Below, in pieces: positions 7,584 to 16,082 of a stretch of DNA of 44,389 nt; the first letter of the stretch is position 1; the number at the start of each line of letters is the position of its first letter. The translations under genes and the position numbers were made by a program. This DNA is from JBAXPV01 sp037132075 (GTDB lineage Bacteria > Bacteroidota > Bacteroidia > Bacteroidales > CAIXZF01). The DNA is taken from assembly GCA_037132075.1 (NCBI GenBank), contig JBAXPV010000030.1:1-44389 (forward strand), read 5' to 3'. The notes under the pieces were generated by a model. It was given only the letters and a program-made list of their open reading frames with translations, searched no databases and had not been told where the DNA came from.

Positions 7584-8504
7584 ATGAGCGACAATAATGA
7601 AATGAATACAGTCCTGGAGCTAAAGCCCATGTCAAATTTTGTAGAAACTGATTACATCAAAGATATCACCGGTAGGGGGCTTACCTATATAAAAGCCGGC
7701 TTTCCTGTCCATTTTCGTGGCCCTTCCGGTACCGGGAAGACAACAGTTGCGATGCACCTGGCCAGCAAGATCGGCAGACCTGTTGTGATTATCCATGGTG
7801 ATGCTGAGTACAAAACTTCCGATCTCATTGGTAGCGAACAAGGCTACAAATACAAAAAACTTGACGATAAGTTTATCCATTCTGTTCATAAGTATGAAGA
7901 GGATATGACCAAGCAATGGGTGAATAACCGTTTGACTATTGCCGTAAAAAATGGGTTTACACTCATTTATGATGAATTTACACGCTCTCGTCCTGAAGCC
8001 AATAATATCTTGCTGCCGATTTTGCAGGAAAGGATGCTGAGCACCTCAGCAGCCAAAGAAGAGGATTATTATATGAAAGTGCATCCCGAATTTCGTGCTA
8101 TCTTTACCTCAAATCCAGAGGAATATGCCGGAGTGAATCGCACCCAGGATGCATTACGTGATCGTATGGTTACCATGGATCTTGATCATTTTGATTATGA
8201 AACTGAACTTAGAATTACGATGGCTAAATCAAGTCTGTCTTTGAAAGATACTGAGTCAATTGTTAAAATTGTCAGAGGGCTGCGTGAATCAGGAAAAACA
8301 GAATTTGACCCAACGATCAGGGGTTCTATTATGATTGCCAAAACAATGGCAACATTAAAGACCACGCCTTCTAAATCAAAAGACGTTTTTCGTAAGATCT
8401 GTCAGGACATCCTTACCTCAGAGACCAGCCGGATTGGTTCAAAAACAAACCAGGAGAAAGTTAAGTTCATTGTTAATGAACTGATTGAAGAATACACAAA
8501 ATAA
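7584..8504 (+). CDS. gvpN: Gas vesicle AAA+ ATPase GvpN
   Basis: 306 aa, MoxR/CbbQ-like AAA+ fold. Walker A GPSGTGKTT is near residues 46-54, Walker B TLIYDEFTRSRPEANN near 128-143, and a sensor segment TSNPEEYAG follows; LRDRMVTMDLDH is typical of the family. GvpN is thought to remodel or assist assembly of vesicle proteins by ATP hydrolysis and is essential or stimulatory in known clusters. It stands alone here; no obvious GvpO fusion is present, and gvpO is separate at 15786. Confidence 0.96.
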   Translation: MSDNNEMNTVLELKPMSNFVETDYIKDITGRGLTYIKAGFPVHFRGPSGTGKTTVAMHLASKIGRPVVIIHGDAEYKTSDLIGSEQGYKYKKLDDKFIHSVHKYEEDMTKQWVNNRLTIAVKNGFTLIYDEFTRSRPEANNILLPILQERMLSTSAAKEEDYYMKVHPEFRAIFTSNPEEYAGVNRTQDALRDRMVTMDLDHFDYETELRITMAKSSLSLKDTESIVKIVRGLRESGKTEFDPTIRGSIMIAKTMATLKTTPSKSKDVFRKICQDILTSETSRIGSKTNQEKVKFIVNELIEEYTK

Positions 8505-8541
8505 GAGATTCCGTTTATTTCAATAATAAAAATATATTGTC

Positions 8542-8859
8542 ATGCCAATTTCAAGCGCAATCAAGGGACTCCAAAGCATTAAATCAATGCAGAATGTTGT
8601 TAAATCAGGTATTCCTAATAAGGAAGAGTCCGATTTTATCAAGCTGTACATGTATGAAAAGGAAAGGACCCGCCTAAAATCAGAAGAAATAAGAATCTTA
8701 TTGAGGCTTGAGATAATTCAAGGCCGTCTGAAAGAGATCCAGGATTATAATGATGAAAAAGCAGGACAAATGCACAGTGCAGAGCTTTCATCTACGCCTC
8801 AGGTAAAAAAGACAAAGGGCGTGAAGTCTGATTTTAAAACGATGTCGATAGATTATTAA
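8542..8859 (+). CDS. Helical protein of the gas vesicle operon, unknown
   Basis: 105 aa. A charged helical core (EKERTRLKSEEIRILLRLEIIQGRLKEI, about 36-65) is followed by a polar Lys/Ser-rich tail. I do not recognise a named Gvp family. It lies between gvpN and a GvpJ-like gene with short gaps (37 and 20 nt), so a gas vesicle role is inferred by operon membership. Confidence 0.75.
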   Translation: MPISSAIKGLQSIKSMQNVVKSGIPNKEESDFIKLYMYEKERTRLKSEEIRILLRLEIIQGRLKEIQDYNDEKAGQMHSAELSSTPQVKKTKGVKSDFKTMSIDY

Positions 8860-8879
8860 TTCTTTTTATAAGCTATATC

Positions 8880-9179
8880 ATGAATGATATGAAACATTCG
8901 TTGCAAGCGACAAATCTTGCTGATATTCTCGAGAGAGTGCTTGATAAAGGAATCGTAATTGCCGGTGATATTAAAATACAAATAGCGGATATTGATTTAT
9001 TAACGATAAAGATCAGGCTTTTAGTTGCCTCTGTTGACAAAGCAATGGAGATGGGGATTAACTGGTGGCAGGAAGATACGTATCTCTCAACAAAAGCAAG
9101 GGAGAAAGAGCTTATGGCACAACAAGAAGAACTCATGACACGTTTAGAGAAACTTGAAGCACAGAATAAGCCATTGTAA
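8880..9179 (+). CDS. gvpJ: GvpA-family accessory protein, GvpJ-like
   Basis: 99 aa. The first two thirds match the GvpA fold (LADILERVLDKGIVIAGDIK, IADIDLLTIKIRLLVASVDKA). Unlike GvpA, the C-terminus is extended by a charged helix (KEKELMAQQEELMTRLEKLEAQ), typical of GvpJ/GvpM-type minor proteins thought to act in nucleation or at the tips. The start may be 8880 or the second ATG at 8889. It is followed by gvpH after 25 nt. Confidence 0.9.
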   Translation: MNDMKHSLQATNLADILERVLDKGIVIAGDIKIQIADIDLLTIKIRLLVASVDKAMEMGINWWQEDTYLSTKAREKELMAQQEELMTRLEKLEAQNKPL

Positions 9180-9204
9180 TTAACAACGTTTAAATTGCAC
9201 GAAA

Positions 9205-9723
9205 ATGGAAAAGAGTAATAAAAAAGATAAAAATGAGGAGGCCGATTTTGATCTTTTCGGACTTGGTGGTTTGTTTAAAGGTATTGAGAAATTGGTTGAT
9301 CTCGCGGGGAAACTCGATGAAAAAGGTGGCGTAAGCAAAGAGGGGGAGATCAATTTTGACCACATCAAAAAAGGGATGAAAGGCGTTTATGGCTTCACCA
9401 TAAATACTGCTGGTGGCGGAACTCCGAAAGTGGAAACGTTTGGAAATATTAAAAAGACCCCTGAGGGACCAAAGGTTGATGAAGAACGTGAACCCATCAC
9501 TGATGTCTTTGATGAAAAGAATGAGATTGTTGTCATTGCAGAAATGCCCGGGATAGAGGAATCCGATCTGAAAATCGATCTGAAAGAGGATATTCTTGAA
9601 TTCACGGCTGTGAGCAAAAGCCGGAAATATCGCAAGGAGTTATTGTTATCGCAAAAAGTTAGCAAAACAAATCTGCGTCACAAATTTACCAATGGGATTC
9701 TTGAAATCAGGATAAAAAAATAA
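9205..9723 (+). CDS. gvpH: GvpH, Hsp20-like gas vesicle chaperone
   Basis: 172 aa. The N-terminal part has the glycine-rich amphipathic GvpH signature (FGLGGLFKGIEKLVDLAGKL). The C-terminal part (about 95-172) is a small heat-shock alpha-crystallin domain (VIAEMPGIEESDLKIDL, ending LRHKFTNGILEIRIKK). By family it is an ATP-independent holdase for aggregation-prone vesicle proteins. It ends 5 nt before the ArsA-like ATPase gene, consistent with coupled translation. Confidence 0.9.
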   Translation: MEKSNKKDKNEEADFDLFGLGGLFKGIEKLVDLAGKLDEKGGVSKEGEINFDHIKKGMKGVYGFTINTAGGGTPKVETFGNIKKTPEGPKVDEEREPITDVFDEKNEIVVIAEMPGIEESDLKIDLKEDILEFTAVSKSRKYRKELLLSQKVSKTNLRHKFTNGILEIRIKK

Positions 9724-9728
9724 TTGTC

Positions 9729-10706
9729 ATGGCATTGACGGGTTTAGAGAACGATGATTTACAATTAATCATTTTGGGAGGAAAAGGTGGTGTTGGAAAA
9801 ACCAGTTGTGCCATTGCAACAGCACTTGCTTTATCTAAGAAATTCAAGACGCTTTTAATCTCCACAGATCCGGCACATTCGTTGTCGGATGGGCTTGGAC
9901 AGAAAATTGGTTTTAGTCTGGTAGAAGTTGAAGGGGCCAACAATCTTTCCGCGATCGAAGTGATAGCAGAAGAAGCTTTGTCTCTATTTATTAAATCAAA
10001 TCTTCAGGAACTAAAAATGCTCCTTGAAACGTCAACAAGTCTTGACGATGACGATATTGAAGATTTGTTAAGCCTTACTATTCCCGGGATCGATGAAGTG
10101 ATGAGTTTTAAAACGATCATCGATTTAATTGAATTGGGAGAATATGAAAAGTATGTTGTGGATACAGCCCCAACAGGCCATGCACTCCGACTGATTTCTT
10201 CTCCAAAGATGATGGATGAATGGATAAAAGTCGCAGCACGTATGCGATGGAAATACCGATACATGATCACGAGTTTTTCCGGGACTTACAAACATGATGA
10301 CGTTGACCGGCTTCTCCTTAACTTGAAACGTACCGTTAAAAGGATAGAAAATATTTTGCGTGATCACATCAAATGTGAATTTGTGCCGGTCTGTATTCCC
10401 GAGGCAATGGCGATCAGTGAAACAGAAAGTCTTCTTTCCAGTTTGAATAAATCCGGGGTGTTTTCCAGGCAGATCATTGTGAACAATGTAATGGAATCAG
10501 AAGATTGTGCTTTTTGTAAGGCCAAGAAAGCAGGACAAGCACCTCATCTTAAATACATCAGCGAAAAATTCAGTGATTTGAATATGACGTCTGTGCCTTT
10601 GTTTTCTCACGAGATAAAAGGATTGGAAACGCTGGAGCTTTTGCGAAAGAGCCTTTTTGATTATCAAGAAGTACCCGCTCTGAATCAGACCCTCATCAAT
10701 AAATAA
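9729..10706 (+). CDS. ArsA/Get3-like ATPase of the gas vesicle operon
   Basis: 325 aa. Deviant Walker A GGKGGVGKTS (residues 17-26), switch-like STDPAHSLSDGLG and DTAPTGHALRL are the ArsA/Get3 hallmarks. C260-A-F-C263 matches the CxxC that coordinates the dimer zinc in Get3. Family members either energise arsenite export or deliver tail-anchored hydrophobic proteins. No ArsB, ArsD or ArsR genes are nearby, and the gene sits between gvpH and the CDC48-type gene, so a hydrophobic-client role for GvpA-like subunits is inferred rather than arsenic resistance. Confidence 0.88.
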   Translation: MALTGLENDDLQLIILGGKGGVGKTSCAIATALALSKKFKTLLISTDPAHSLSDGLGQKIGFSLVEVEGANNLSAIEVIAEEALSLFIKSNLQELKMLLETSTSLDDDDIEDLLSLTIPGIDEVMSFKTIIDLIELGEYEKYVVDTAPTGHALRLISSPKMMDEWIKVAARMRWKYRYMITSFSGTYKHDDVDRLLLNLKRTVKRIENILRDHIKCEFVPVCIPEAMAISETESLLSSLNKSGVFSRQIIVNNVMESEDCAFCKAKKAGQAPHLKYISEKFSDLNMTSVPLFSHEIKGLETLELLRKSLFDYQEVPALNQTLINK

Positions 10707-10719
10707 TACCCGATTTACC

Positions 10720-12879
10720 ATGGCTAAAAATAAAGAGGAAATATTGCTTAAGGTCAAAGAAGCACTTGTTAAGGATGTTGGTCGTGCCATTGCCAGGATA
10801 GACCCAAAAGACATGAAGTCTTTGGGGCTTGAAAGCGGGGATGTAATTACCATTGAAGGAAAGCGTTCCACACCGGTCAAAGTCATGCCTTGTTATCCTG
10901 AAGACCGTGAGAAAAGTATCGTTCAGATTGATGGCATAACGCGTGAAAACGCCCAGGTAGGTATTGATGAAAAGGTAAAGATCAGTAAGACCACTTATGC
11001 ACAGGCTGTCAAGATCAAACTCAAACCTGATGCAAAATCAGGTTCGATGTACAAGGCAGATGATGCAAAATATATAGGTTCTTTAATGAATGGGCTCCCT
11101 GTTGTCAAGGGGGATAAGGTAAGAGCGAATCTCTTTGGTTCAAGGTCGGTCAATTATACAGTTTCCGGACAAAGTCCTGACGGTGTTGTGCTGATCCATC
11201 CCAATACTGTTTTTCAGCTTGAGCTGGTCAAGCAGGAGGGCGAGAGCAAGAGTAATGTGAGTTATGAAGATATTGGCGGACTTGGAAACCAGGTTCAGCG
11301 CATCCGTGAAATGATTGAGCTGCCTTTAAAATATCCTGAGATTTTTGAACGCCTGGGCGTACAACCACCCAAAGGGGTTTTCTTATATGGACCTCCAGGT
11401 ACAGGGAAAACTCTCATTGTGAGAGCAGTGGCTCATGAGACGGATGCTTATTTTATCAATATTTCCGGTCCTGAGATCATGGGGAAGTTTTATGGGGAGA
11501 GTGAAGGTCGGATCAGGAAGATCTTCGAAGAAGCCCAGGCTCATGCACCTGCAATCATATTTATTGATGAAATTGATGCCATTGCCCCCAAACGTGAAGA
11601 CATGGGAGGTGAGAAGCAGGTAGAGAAACGTGTTGTTGCCCAGTTATTGTCATTGATGGATGGCCTGGAATCGAGAGGCAAAGTCATTGTGATCGGGGCC
11701 ACCAATATCCCCAATTCAATTGATCCTGCATTAAGAAGACCTGGTCGTTTTGATCGTGAAATTTCTATTTCAATACCAGATAAAAAAGGCCGTCTGGAGA
11801 TTCTGCATATACATACCCGCGGCATTCCATTGTCAATGGATGTCTCCATGGAGAAATTAGCAGAGATTACACATGGTTTTGTTGGAGCTGATCTTGAAGC
11901 ATTAGCCAGGGAAGCTGCGATGACCGCTTTACGCAAAATCCTTCCGCAAATAGATTTCGAAATGGCGGAAATCCCTTATGATGTGTTGATGCAATTAGAA
12001 GTGACGATGGACAATTTCATGGATGCCATGAAAGAAGTAGAGCCCTCTGCGATTCGTGAAGTATTTGTTGAAGTCCCGGATGTCAGATGGGATGATGTTG
12101 GTGGTTTGGAAGAGATCAAAGAAGCCTTAAAAGAAACGGTTGAATGGCCATTGCATTATGCCGAACTTTTTAAGATTGCAGACACCAGACCTCCCAAAGG
12201 TATCATCCTTCATGGGAAACCCGGTACAGGAAAAACATACCTGGCCAAAGCCCTTGCCAGTGAGAGCGGAGTGAACTTTATTTCTGTCAAAGGACCGCAA
12301 ATATTAAGCCGATATATTGGTGAATCAGAAAAGGGTGTTCGTGAGTTGTTCAGGATGGCAAAACAGGCATCTCCCTGTATTTTATTCCTGGATGAGATTG
12401 ACAGTTTGACGCCCAGGCGTAGTAACGATGGCTCTGGTTCAGGAGTAATAGAAAGAGTGATTGGTCAGTTTCTTACAGAAATGGATGGCATTGAAGATCT
12501 TAAAGGGGTCATCGTATTGGCAGCGACCAACAGGATAGACTTAATTGATCCTGCCTTGTTAAGAAGCGGCAGATTCGACCTCATTTTTGAATTACCATTC
12601 CCTGATCAGTCGACAAGAGAGAAGATTTTCAAGATACATACAAAGAATAAACCACTGGGGAAAAAGGTGAATTTGTCAAAAATGGCCTTAAAGACAGAGG
12701 ATTTCACCGGCTCAGATATTGAATTTGTATGTCGCAAAGCTGCAATGCTTGCTATTCGTGAATTGATCGAAAAGAACCGAGGGAAGTCGAATGAAATGCC
12801 TGGAGATGTTACCATCCTTGACGCTCATTTTGAAGAAGCCATACAATTGGTTCACAAGCAAAATGTCAGTAAAAAGTAA
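10720..12879 (+). CDS. CDC48/p97-type AAA ATPase in the gas vesicle operon
   Basis: 719 aa. An N-terminal double-psi-barrel-like CDC48 domain (about 1-180; GLESGDVITIEGKR) precedes two AAA modules. D1 has Walker A GPPGTGKT (about 224-231), Walker B IIFIDEIDAI and ALRRPGRFDREI. D2 has a variant Walker A GKPGTGKT (about 499-506), Walker B ILFLDEIDSL and SGRFD. This is the archaeal-style VAT/Cdc48 unfoldase layout. It follows the ArsA-like gene by 13 nt and precedes the J-domain GvpF/L by 31 nt. Segregase or disassembly of misassembled vesicle protein is a plausible inferred role. Confidence 0.92.
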   Translation: MAKNKEEILLKVKEALVKDVGRAIARIDPKDMKSLGLESGDVITIEGKRSTPVKVMPCYPEDREKSIVQIDGITRENAQVGIDEKVKISKTTYAQAVKIKLKPDAKSGSMYKADDAKYIGSLMNGLPVVKGDKVRANLFGSRSVNYTVSGQSPDGVVLIHPNTVFQLELVKQEGESKSNVSYEDIGGLGNQVQRIREMIELPLKYPEIFERLGVQPPKGVFLYGPPGTGKTLIVRAVAHETDAYFINISGPEIMGKFYGESEGRIRKIFEEAQAHAPAIIFIDEIDAIAPKREDMGGEKQVEKRVVAQLLSLMDGLESRGKVIVIGATNIPNSIDPALRRPGRFDREISISIPDKKGRLEILHIHTRGIPLSMDVSMEKLAEITHGFVGADLEALAREAAMTALRKILPQIDFEMAEIPYDVLMQLEVTMDNFMDAMKEVEPSAIREVFVEVPDVRWDDVGGLEEIKEALKETVEWPLHYAELFKIADTRPPKGIILHGKPGTGKTYLAKALASESGVNFISVKGPQILSRYIGESEKGVRELFRMAKQASPCILFLDEIDSLTPRRSNDGSGSGVIERVIGQFLTEMDGIEDLKGVIVLAATNRIDLIDPALLRSGRFDLIFELPFPDQSTREKIFKIHTKNKPLGKKVNLSKMALKTEDFTGSDIEFVCRKAAMLAIRELIEKNRGKSNEMPGDVTILDAHFEEAIQLVHKQNVSKK

Positions 12880-12910
12880 AAAAGATCATTCATAATTCAA
12901 TTCAAAAAAA

Positions 12911-13951
12911 ATGGCAACAAAAGGAATATACATCTACGGCATTGTGCCGAATTTCTATAGCGGTGATATGTTCAGATCACTTGATAATTCTGACGTATAT
13001 GCAATTCCCTACCAAAATATTTCGGCTATCGTTTCAGATCATGAACTTAGCCGACTCGATTCGCTTGACCGGGAAGCACTGGGCCAGATGCTTGTTTTGC
13101 ACCAGAAGACCATAGAAGAGCTTCAGCGGAAACAGTTTAATTTGTTGATTCCTATGCGACTGGGGACAATCATGGGCTCAAAGGAAGAAGTTATAAAGAT
13201 CCTTGCAAACGGATATGATTTGGTGCTGGATACGTTTAAAAAGATCGAATTCCTGATTGAGGTAGATCTTGCAGTGACATGGGCTGATTTCTCAGTCACT
13301 ATTAGTGAAATAGCCAGTCTGCCTGATGTTGTGGCATTGAAAGAGGAAATCATGCAAAAATCGAATCCTCCTTCACAAATAGACCAGGTTTCAATGGGGA
13401 TGATGATCGAGTCGAAATTAAAGGAGAATAACTCAAATGTTGAATTGAATATTCTGGATATTTTATCACCCATTAGTCTTGACATCAAGACACATGAAGT
13501 AATGAATGATCAGATGGTCTCCAATGCCGCATTTCTGATTAGCAAGAGTAAACTTGAGAAATTTGAGCATGCTATTGAACATCTGGATGAGGAATGGGGT
13601 GGTAAATTGAATTTTAAGATCGTTGGTCCGCTACCCTGCTATAGTTTTTTTACGCTAGAGTTGAAAGAGCTGGACATAGAAATTGTGACCCAGGCAAGAG
13701 TTGAACTTGGATTGGGCGAAGAAACCTCAGAAGTGGAAATAAAAAAAGTCTACCTCGAGAAAGCGAAATTGTTTCATCCTGATGTGCAACAGGAAAGTGG
13801 GAGTGAGGAGAAGTTTAGCAAGATCAATAAGGCATATCATACCTTATTAGACTATTCAGTCGCTGCAAGGCAATCGTCAAAAGATGACCTTATTTCATTG
13901 AATAAAGAGAAAGTGCGTGAGAATTTAATTTTGATAAAAATAAAGGAATAA
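12911..13951 (+). CDS. gvpF: GvpF/L protein fused to a C-terminal J domain
   Basis: 346 aa against about 250-260 for the other four GvpF/L proteins here. Residues about 5-250 are a GvpF/L domain (GIYIYGIVPNF at the start, GPLPCYSFFTLEL at the end). Residues about 260-315 are a J domain: ELGLGEETSEVEIKK, then AKLFHPDVQ with the invariant HPD at 289-291, then EEKFSKINKAYHTLL. J domains stimulate Hsp70, so this GvpF/L probably brings DnaK to vesicle assembly. It is followed after 1 nt by the next gvpF/L gene. The fusion is uninterrupted in sequence. Confidence 0.92.
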   Translation: MATKGIYIYGIVPNFYSGDMFRSLDNSDVYAIPYQNISAIVSDHELSRLDSLDREALGQMLVLHQKTIEELQRKQFNLLIPMRLGTIMGSKEEVIKILANGYDLVLDTFKKIEFLIEVDLAVTWADFSVTISEIASLPDVVALKEEIMQKSNPPSQIDQVSMGMMIESKLKENNSNVELNILDILSPISLDIKTHEVMNDQMVSNAAFLISKSKLEKFEHAIEHLDEEWGGKLNFKIVGPLPCYSFFTLELKELDIEIVTQARVELGLGEETSEVEIKKVYLEKAKLFHPDVQQESGSEEKFSKINKAYHTLLDYSVAARQSSKDDLISLNKEKVRENLILIKIKE

Positions 13952-13952
13952 T

Positions 13953-14726
13953 ATGCAAAGGGACGGAAAGTACATTTATTGCATCATTGCCTCAGAATAT
14001 GACATCAACCTGGGGCCTATTGGGGTAGGAGGAAGAGGCGATCTGGTTTCGACGATAGGATATGATGGCTTGTGTATGGTTGTGAGTGATCATCCGATTA
14101 GCAGGTTTGTTGTAAACCCGGAGAACATGCTAGCGCATCAGGCGGTTATTGAGATGGTGATGCAGGAGTTTAGAAGTGTGATTCCAATCCGCTTCGGGAT
14201 TATTGCCGCAACGCCTGATGAGATTCGTAATTTGCTCAATCGCAGGTATAGTGAATTTATGGAATTGCTCAAACAATTTGAAAATAAAGTTGAGCTAAAC
14301 GTGCGTGGAACCTGGAAGAATATGGGTGTAATCTATAAAGAGATTGACAAAGAACACCTTGAACTTCAGAACATCAGGGCAGAAATTGAAAGCCTTGAGG
14401 ATTTGGAGAAAAAGAACCTAAAGATTGGCGAAGCAGGAAAGCTGGTGGAACGTGCCATGATTGAAAAGAAAGAAAATGAGACAGAAGTGATTTTGGATGC
14501 GTTTCGCAGATCCGTTTTTGAATTTAAGCATAACAAGACAAGTAGCGATGCGATGTTCATGAATACTGCATTTTTGGTGAACAGCGGCCGTGAGATAGAA
14601 TTCGACAATATCATGACAGATTTAGGGGCTAAATACGAAAACCGATGTGATTTTGTATACACAGCACCTTTGCCAATATTCAATTTTATTGATTTAAAGA
14701 TATTTCCTGAAAAATGGGAATTGTAA
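13953..14726 (+). CDS. gvpL: GvpF/L family gas vesicle protein, copy 2
   Basis: 257 aa. It has the GvpF/L start GKYIYCIIASEYD followed by LGPIGVGGRGD, the middle IPIRFGIIAATPDEI and the family end APLPIFNFIDLKI. GvpF/L proteins bind GvpA and other Gvp subunits and are needed early in assembly. A long charged helical insertion (ESLEDLEKKNLKIGEAGKL) lies near residue 145. The gene begins 1 nt after the J-domain fusion gene. Confidence 0.93.
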   Translation: MQRDGKYIYCIIASEYDINLGPIGVGGRGDLVSTIGYDGLCMVVSDHPISRFVVNPENMLAHQAVIEMVMQEFRSVIPIRFGIIAATPDEIRNLLNRRYSEFMELLKQFENKVELNVRGTWKNMGVIYKEIDKEHLELQNIRAEIESLEDLEKKNLKIGEAGKLVERAMIEKKENETEVILDAFRRSVFEFKHNKTSSDAMFMNTAFLVNSGREIEFDNIMTDLGAKYENRCDFVYTAPLPIFNFIDLKIFPEKWEL

Positions 14727-14747
14727 AATAATTGTTAAAAAAAACTT

Positions 14748-15530
14748 ATGAGTAGCTCAGTGGTAACGCCAAAAGAAGGCAAATATATATACGGAATTGT
14801 AAGACATAGTGGTTCATTGGATTTTGGTCCGATTGGCATAGGTGTGAGGTCGGATGTTGTTTACGGGATCAACTATAAGGATATTAGTGCCATCGTAAGT
14901 AACTCTCCGATCATACAATATGAAGCAAGGCGGGTTAATATGACAACGCATGAAAAGGTCCTGGAGGAAGTTATGAAACAATTTTCAGTGCTTCCGGTAA
15001 GGTTTTCAACAATTTCTGAGCATGATGACGATGCAGGTATTCTTAGGATTCTTGAAAAAGATTATAAGAAGTTTGACGAGATGTTGACGAAGATGGATGG
15101 GAAGAAGGAGCTGGGTCTTAAGATTCTTGCTCATGAAGCAGATATGTATCAAAGTATTGTTGAAAAGTATGATAATATCAGGACACTTAAAGCAAAGCTC
15201 ATCAATATTCCTCCTGACAAAGCACATTACCAGTTGATGAAGATAGGTGAAATGGTGGCTGAAGCGCTAAAAAGAGAGGTTCAGGCGTATAAAGATGATG
15301 TTCTCAGTGTATTAAGTCCTATTTCTGAAGATGTCAAGGTCAATGACAACTATGGTGATATGATGATTCTCAATGCTGCATTTCTCATTAAGAGCATTAC
15401 AGAGCCAGATTTCGACAACGCAGTAAATGCTTTGGACGAAAAATTCGGACATTTAATGACCTTTAAATATGTAGGTACTTTGCCTCCTTATAATTTTGTC
15501 AATCTAGTGATTAATACGAAAGGAATATAA
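14748..15530 (+). CDS. gvpL: GvpF/L family gas vesicle protein, copy 3
   Basis: 260 aa. It starts GKYIYGIVRHSGSLDFGPIG and ends GTLPPYNFVNLVI, with LPVRFSTISE in the middle. It is closest in layout to copy 2, including GPIGIGVRSDVV, suggesting the two came from one duplication. It lies 21 nt after copy 2 and 1 nt before gvpG. Confidence 0.93.
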   Translation: MSSSVVTPKEGKYIYGIVRHSGSLDFGPIGIGVRSDVVYGINYKDISAIVSNSPIIQYEARRVNMTTHEKVLEEVMKQFSVLPVRFSTISEHDDDAGILRILEKDYKKFDEMLTKMDGKKELGLKILAHEADMYQSIVEKYDNIRTLKAKLINIPPDKAHYQLMKIGEMVAEALKREVQAYKDDVLSVLSPISEDVKVNDNYGDMMILNAAFLIKSITEPDFDNAVNALDEKFGHLMTFKYVGTLPPYNFVNLVINTKGI

Positions 15531-15531
15531 A

Positions 15532-15759
15532 ATGTTTTTAATAGATGATCTACTGATGGCGCCTTTGAAAGGTATGATTTTCCTTTCAGAGAAAATTAAT
15601 GAAGTCTTGGAGAAAGAGACCTCGGATGAGGGTTCTGTTAAAGAAAGACTCATGGCCTTGCAGCTTAAGTTTGAGTTGGATGAAATCGATGAAAAGGAAT
15701 ATGACAGGCAAGAAGATGAATTGCTAAGTTTATTGAATAAAATAAGAGAACAGCAGTAA
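15532..15759 (+). CDS. gvpG: Gas vesicle protein GvpG
   Basis: 75 aa, the normal size for GvpG. It begins FLIDDLLMAPLKGMIFLSEKI and continues as a charged helix (LKFELDEIDEKEYDRQEDELL). In other clusters GvpG binds GvpF/L and GvpA-type proteins in an accessory complex. Its position directly after a gvpF/L gene fits that partnership. Confidence 0.93.
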   Translation: MFLIDDLLMAPLKGMIFLSEKINEVLEKETSDEGSVKERLMALQLKFELDEIDEKEYDRQEDELLSLLNKIREQQ

Positions 15760-15785
15760 AACGTTTTTAATTAAAAGGAGGAAAT

Positions 15786-16058
15786 ATGAGCAGCATTATC
15801 GATGTTAAAAAAGAAGTGGTAAAGTTTCTGAAGGAAAATATTAAGTGTTATGACGTTACTGTGATAAAAATCGAGAAAGTGAATGACATATGGAGTTCAG
15901 TTGCTGAAGTATATGAAGATGATTCATTTCTGAAATCGATGAAACTTCCCGCAAAACAGGTTCGGCTTTTTTATTCTGTTAAAATAGATGCGAACATGGA
16001 TATAACGGCATTTGAGCGTTTGGGTTCTTTTGAAGGCAGTGACAACTCTGATGAATAA
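15786..16058 (+). CDS. gvpO: Gas vesicle protein GvpO
   Basis: 90 aa, GvpO-like: a WSSVAEVYEDDSFLKSM core and a VRLFYSVKIDANMDITAFERLG end. It has an unusually perfect Shine-Dalgarno for this genome, AAAAGGAGG at 15773-15781, which supports the start. GvpO is an accessory assembly factor required in halophilic archaea; its precise role here is not shown. Confidence 0.87.
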   Translation: MSSIIDVKKEVVKFLKENIKCYDVTVIKIEKVNDIWSSVAEVYEDDSFLKSMKLPAKQVRLFYSVKIDANMDITAFERLGSFEGSDNSDE

Positions 16059-16082
16059 ATTGAGCGTTAAAGGACAATAATA

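Noticed and set aside
9729..10706. Arsenic resistance gene arsA
   Set aside because: The ATPase family fits, but no arsB, arsD, arsR or arsC is present, and the gene is embedded in the gvp operon.
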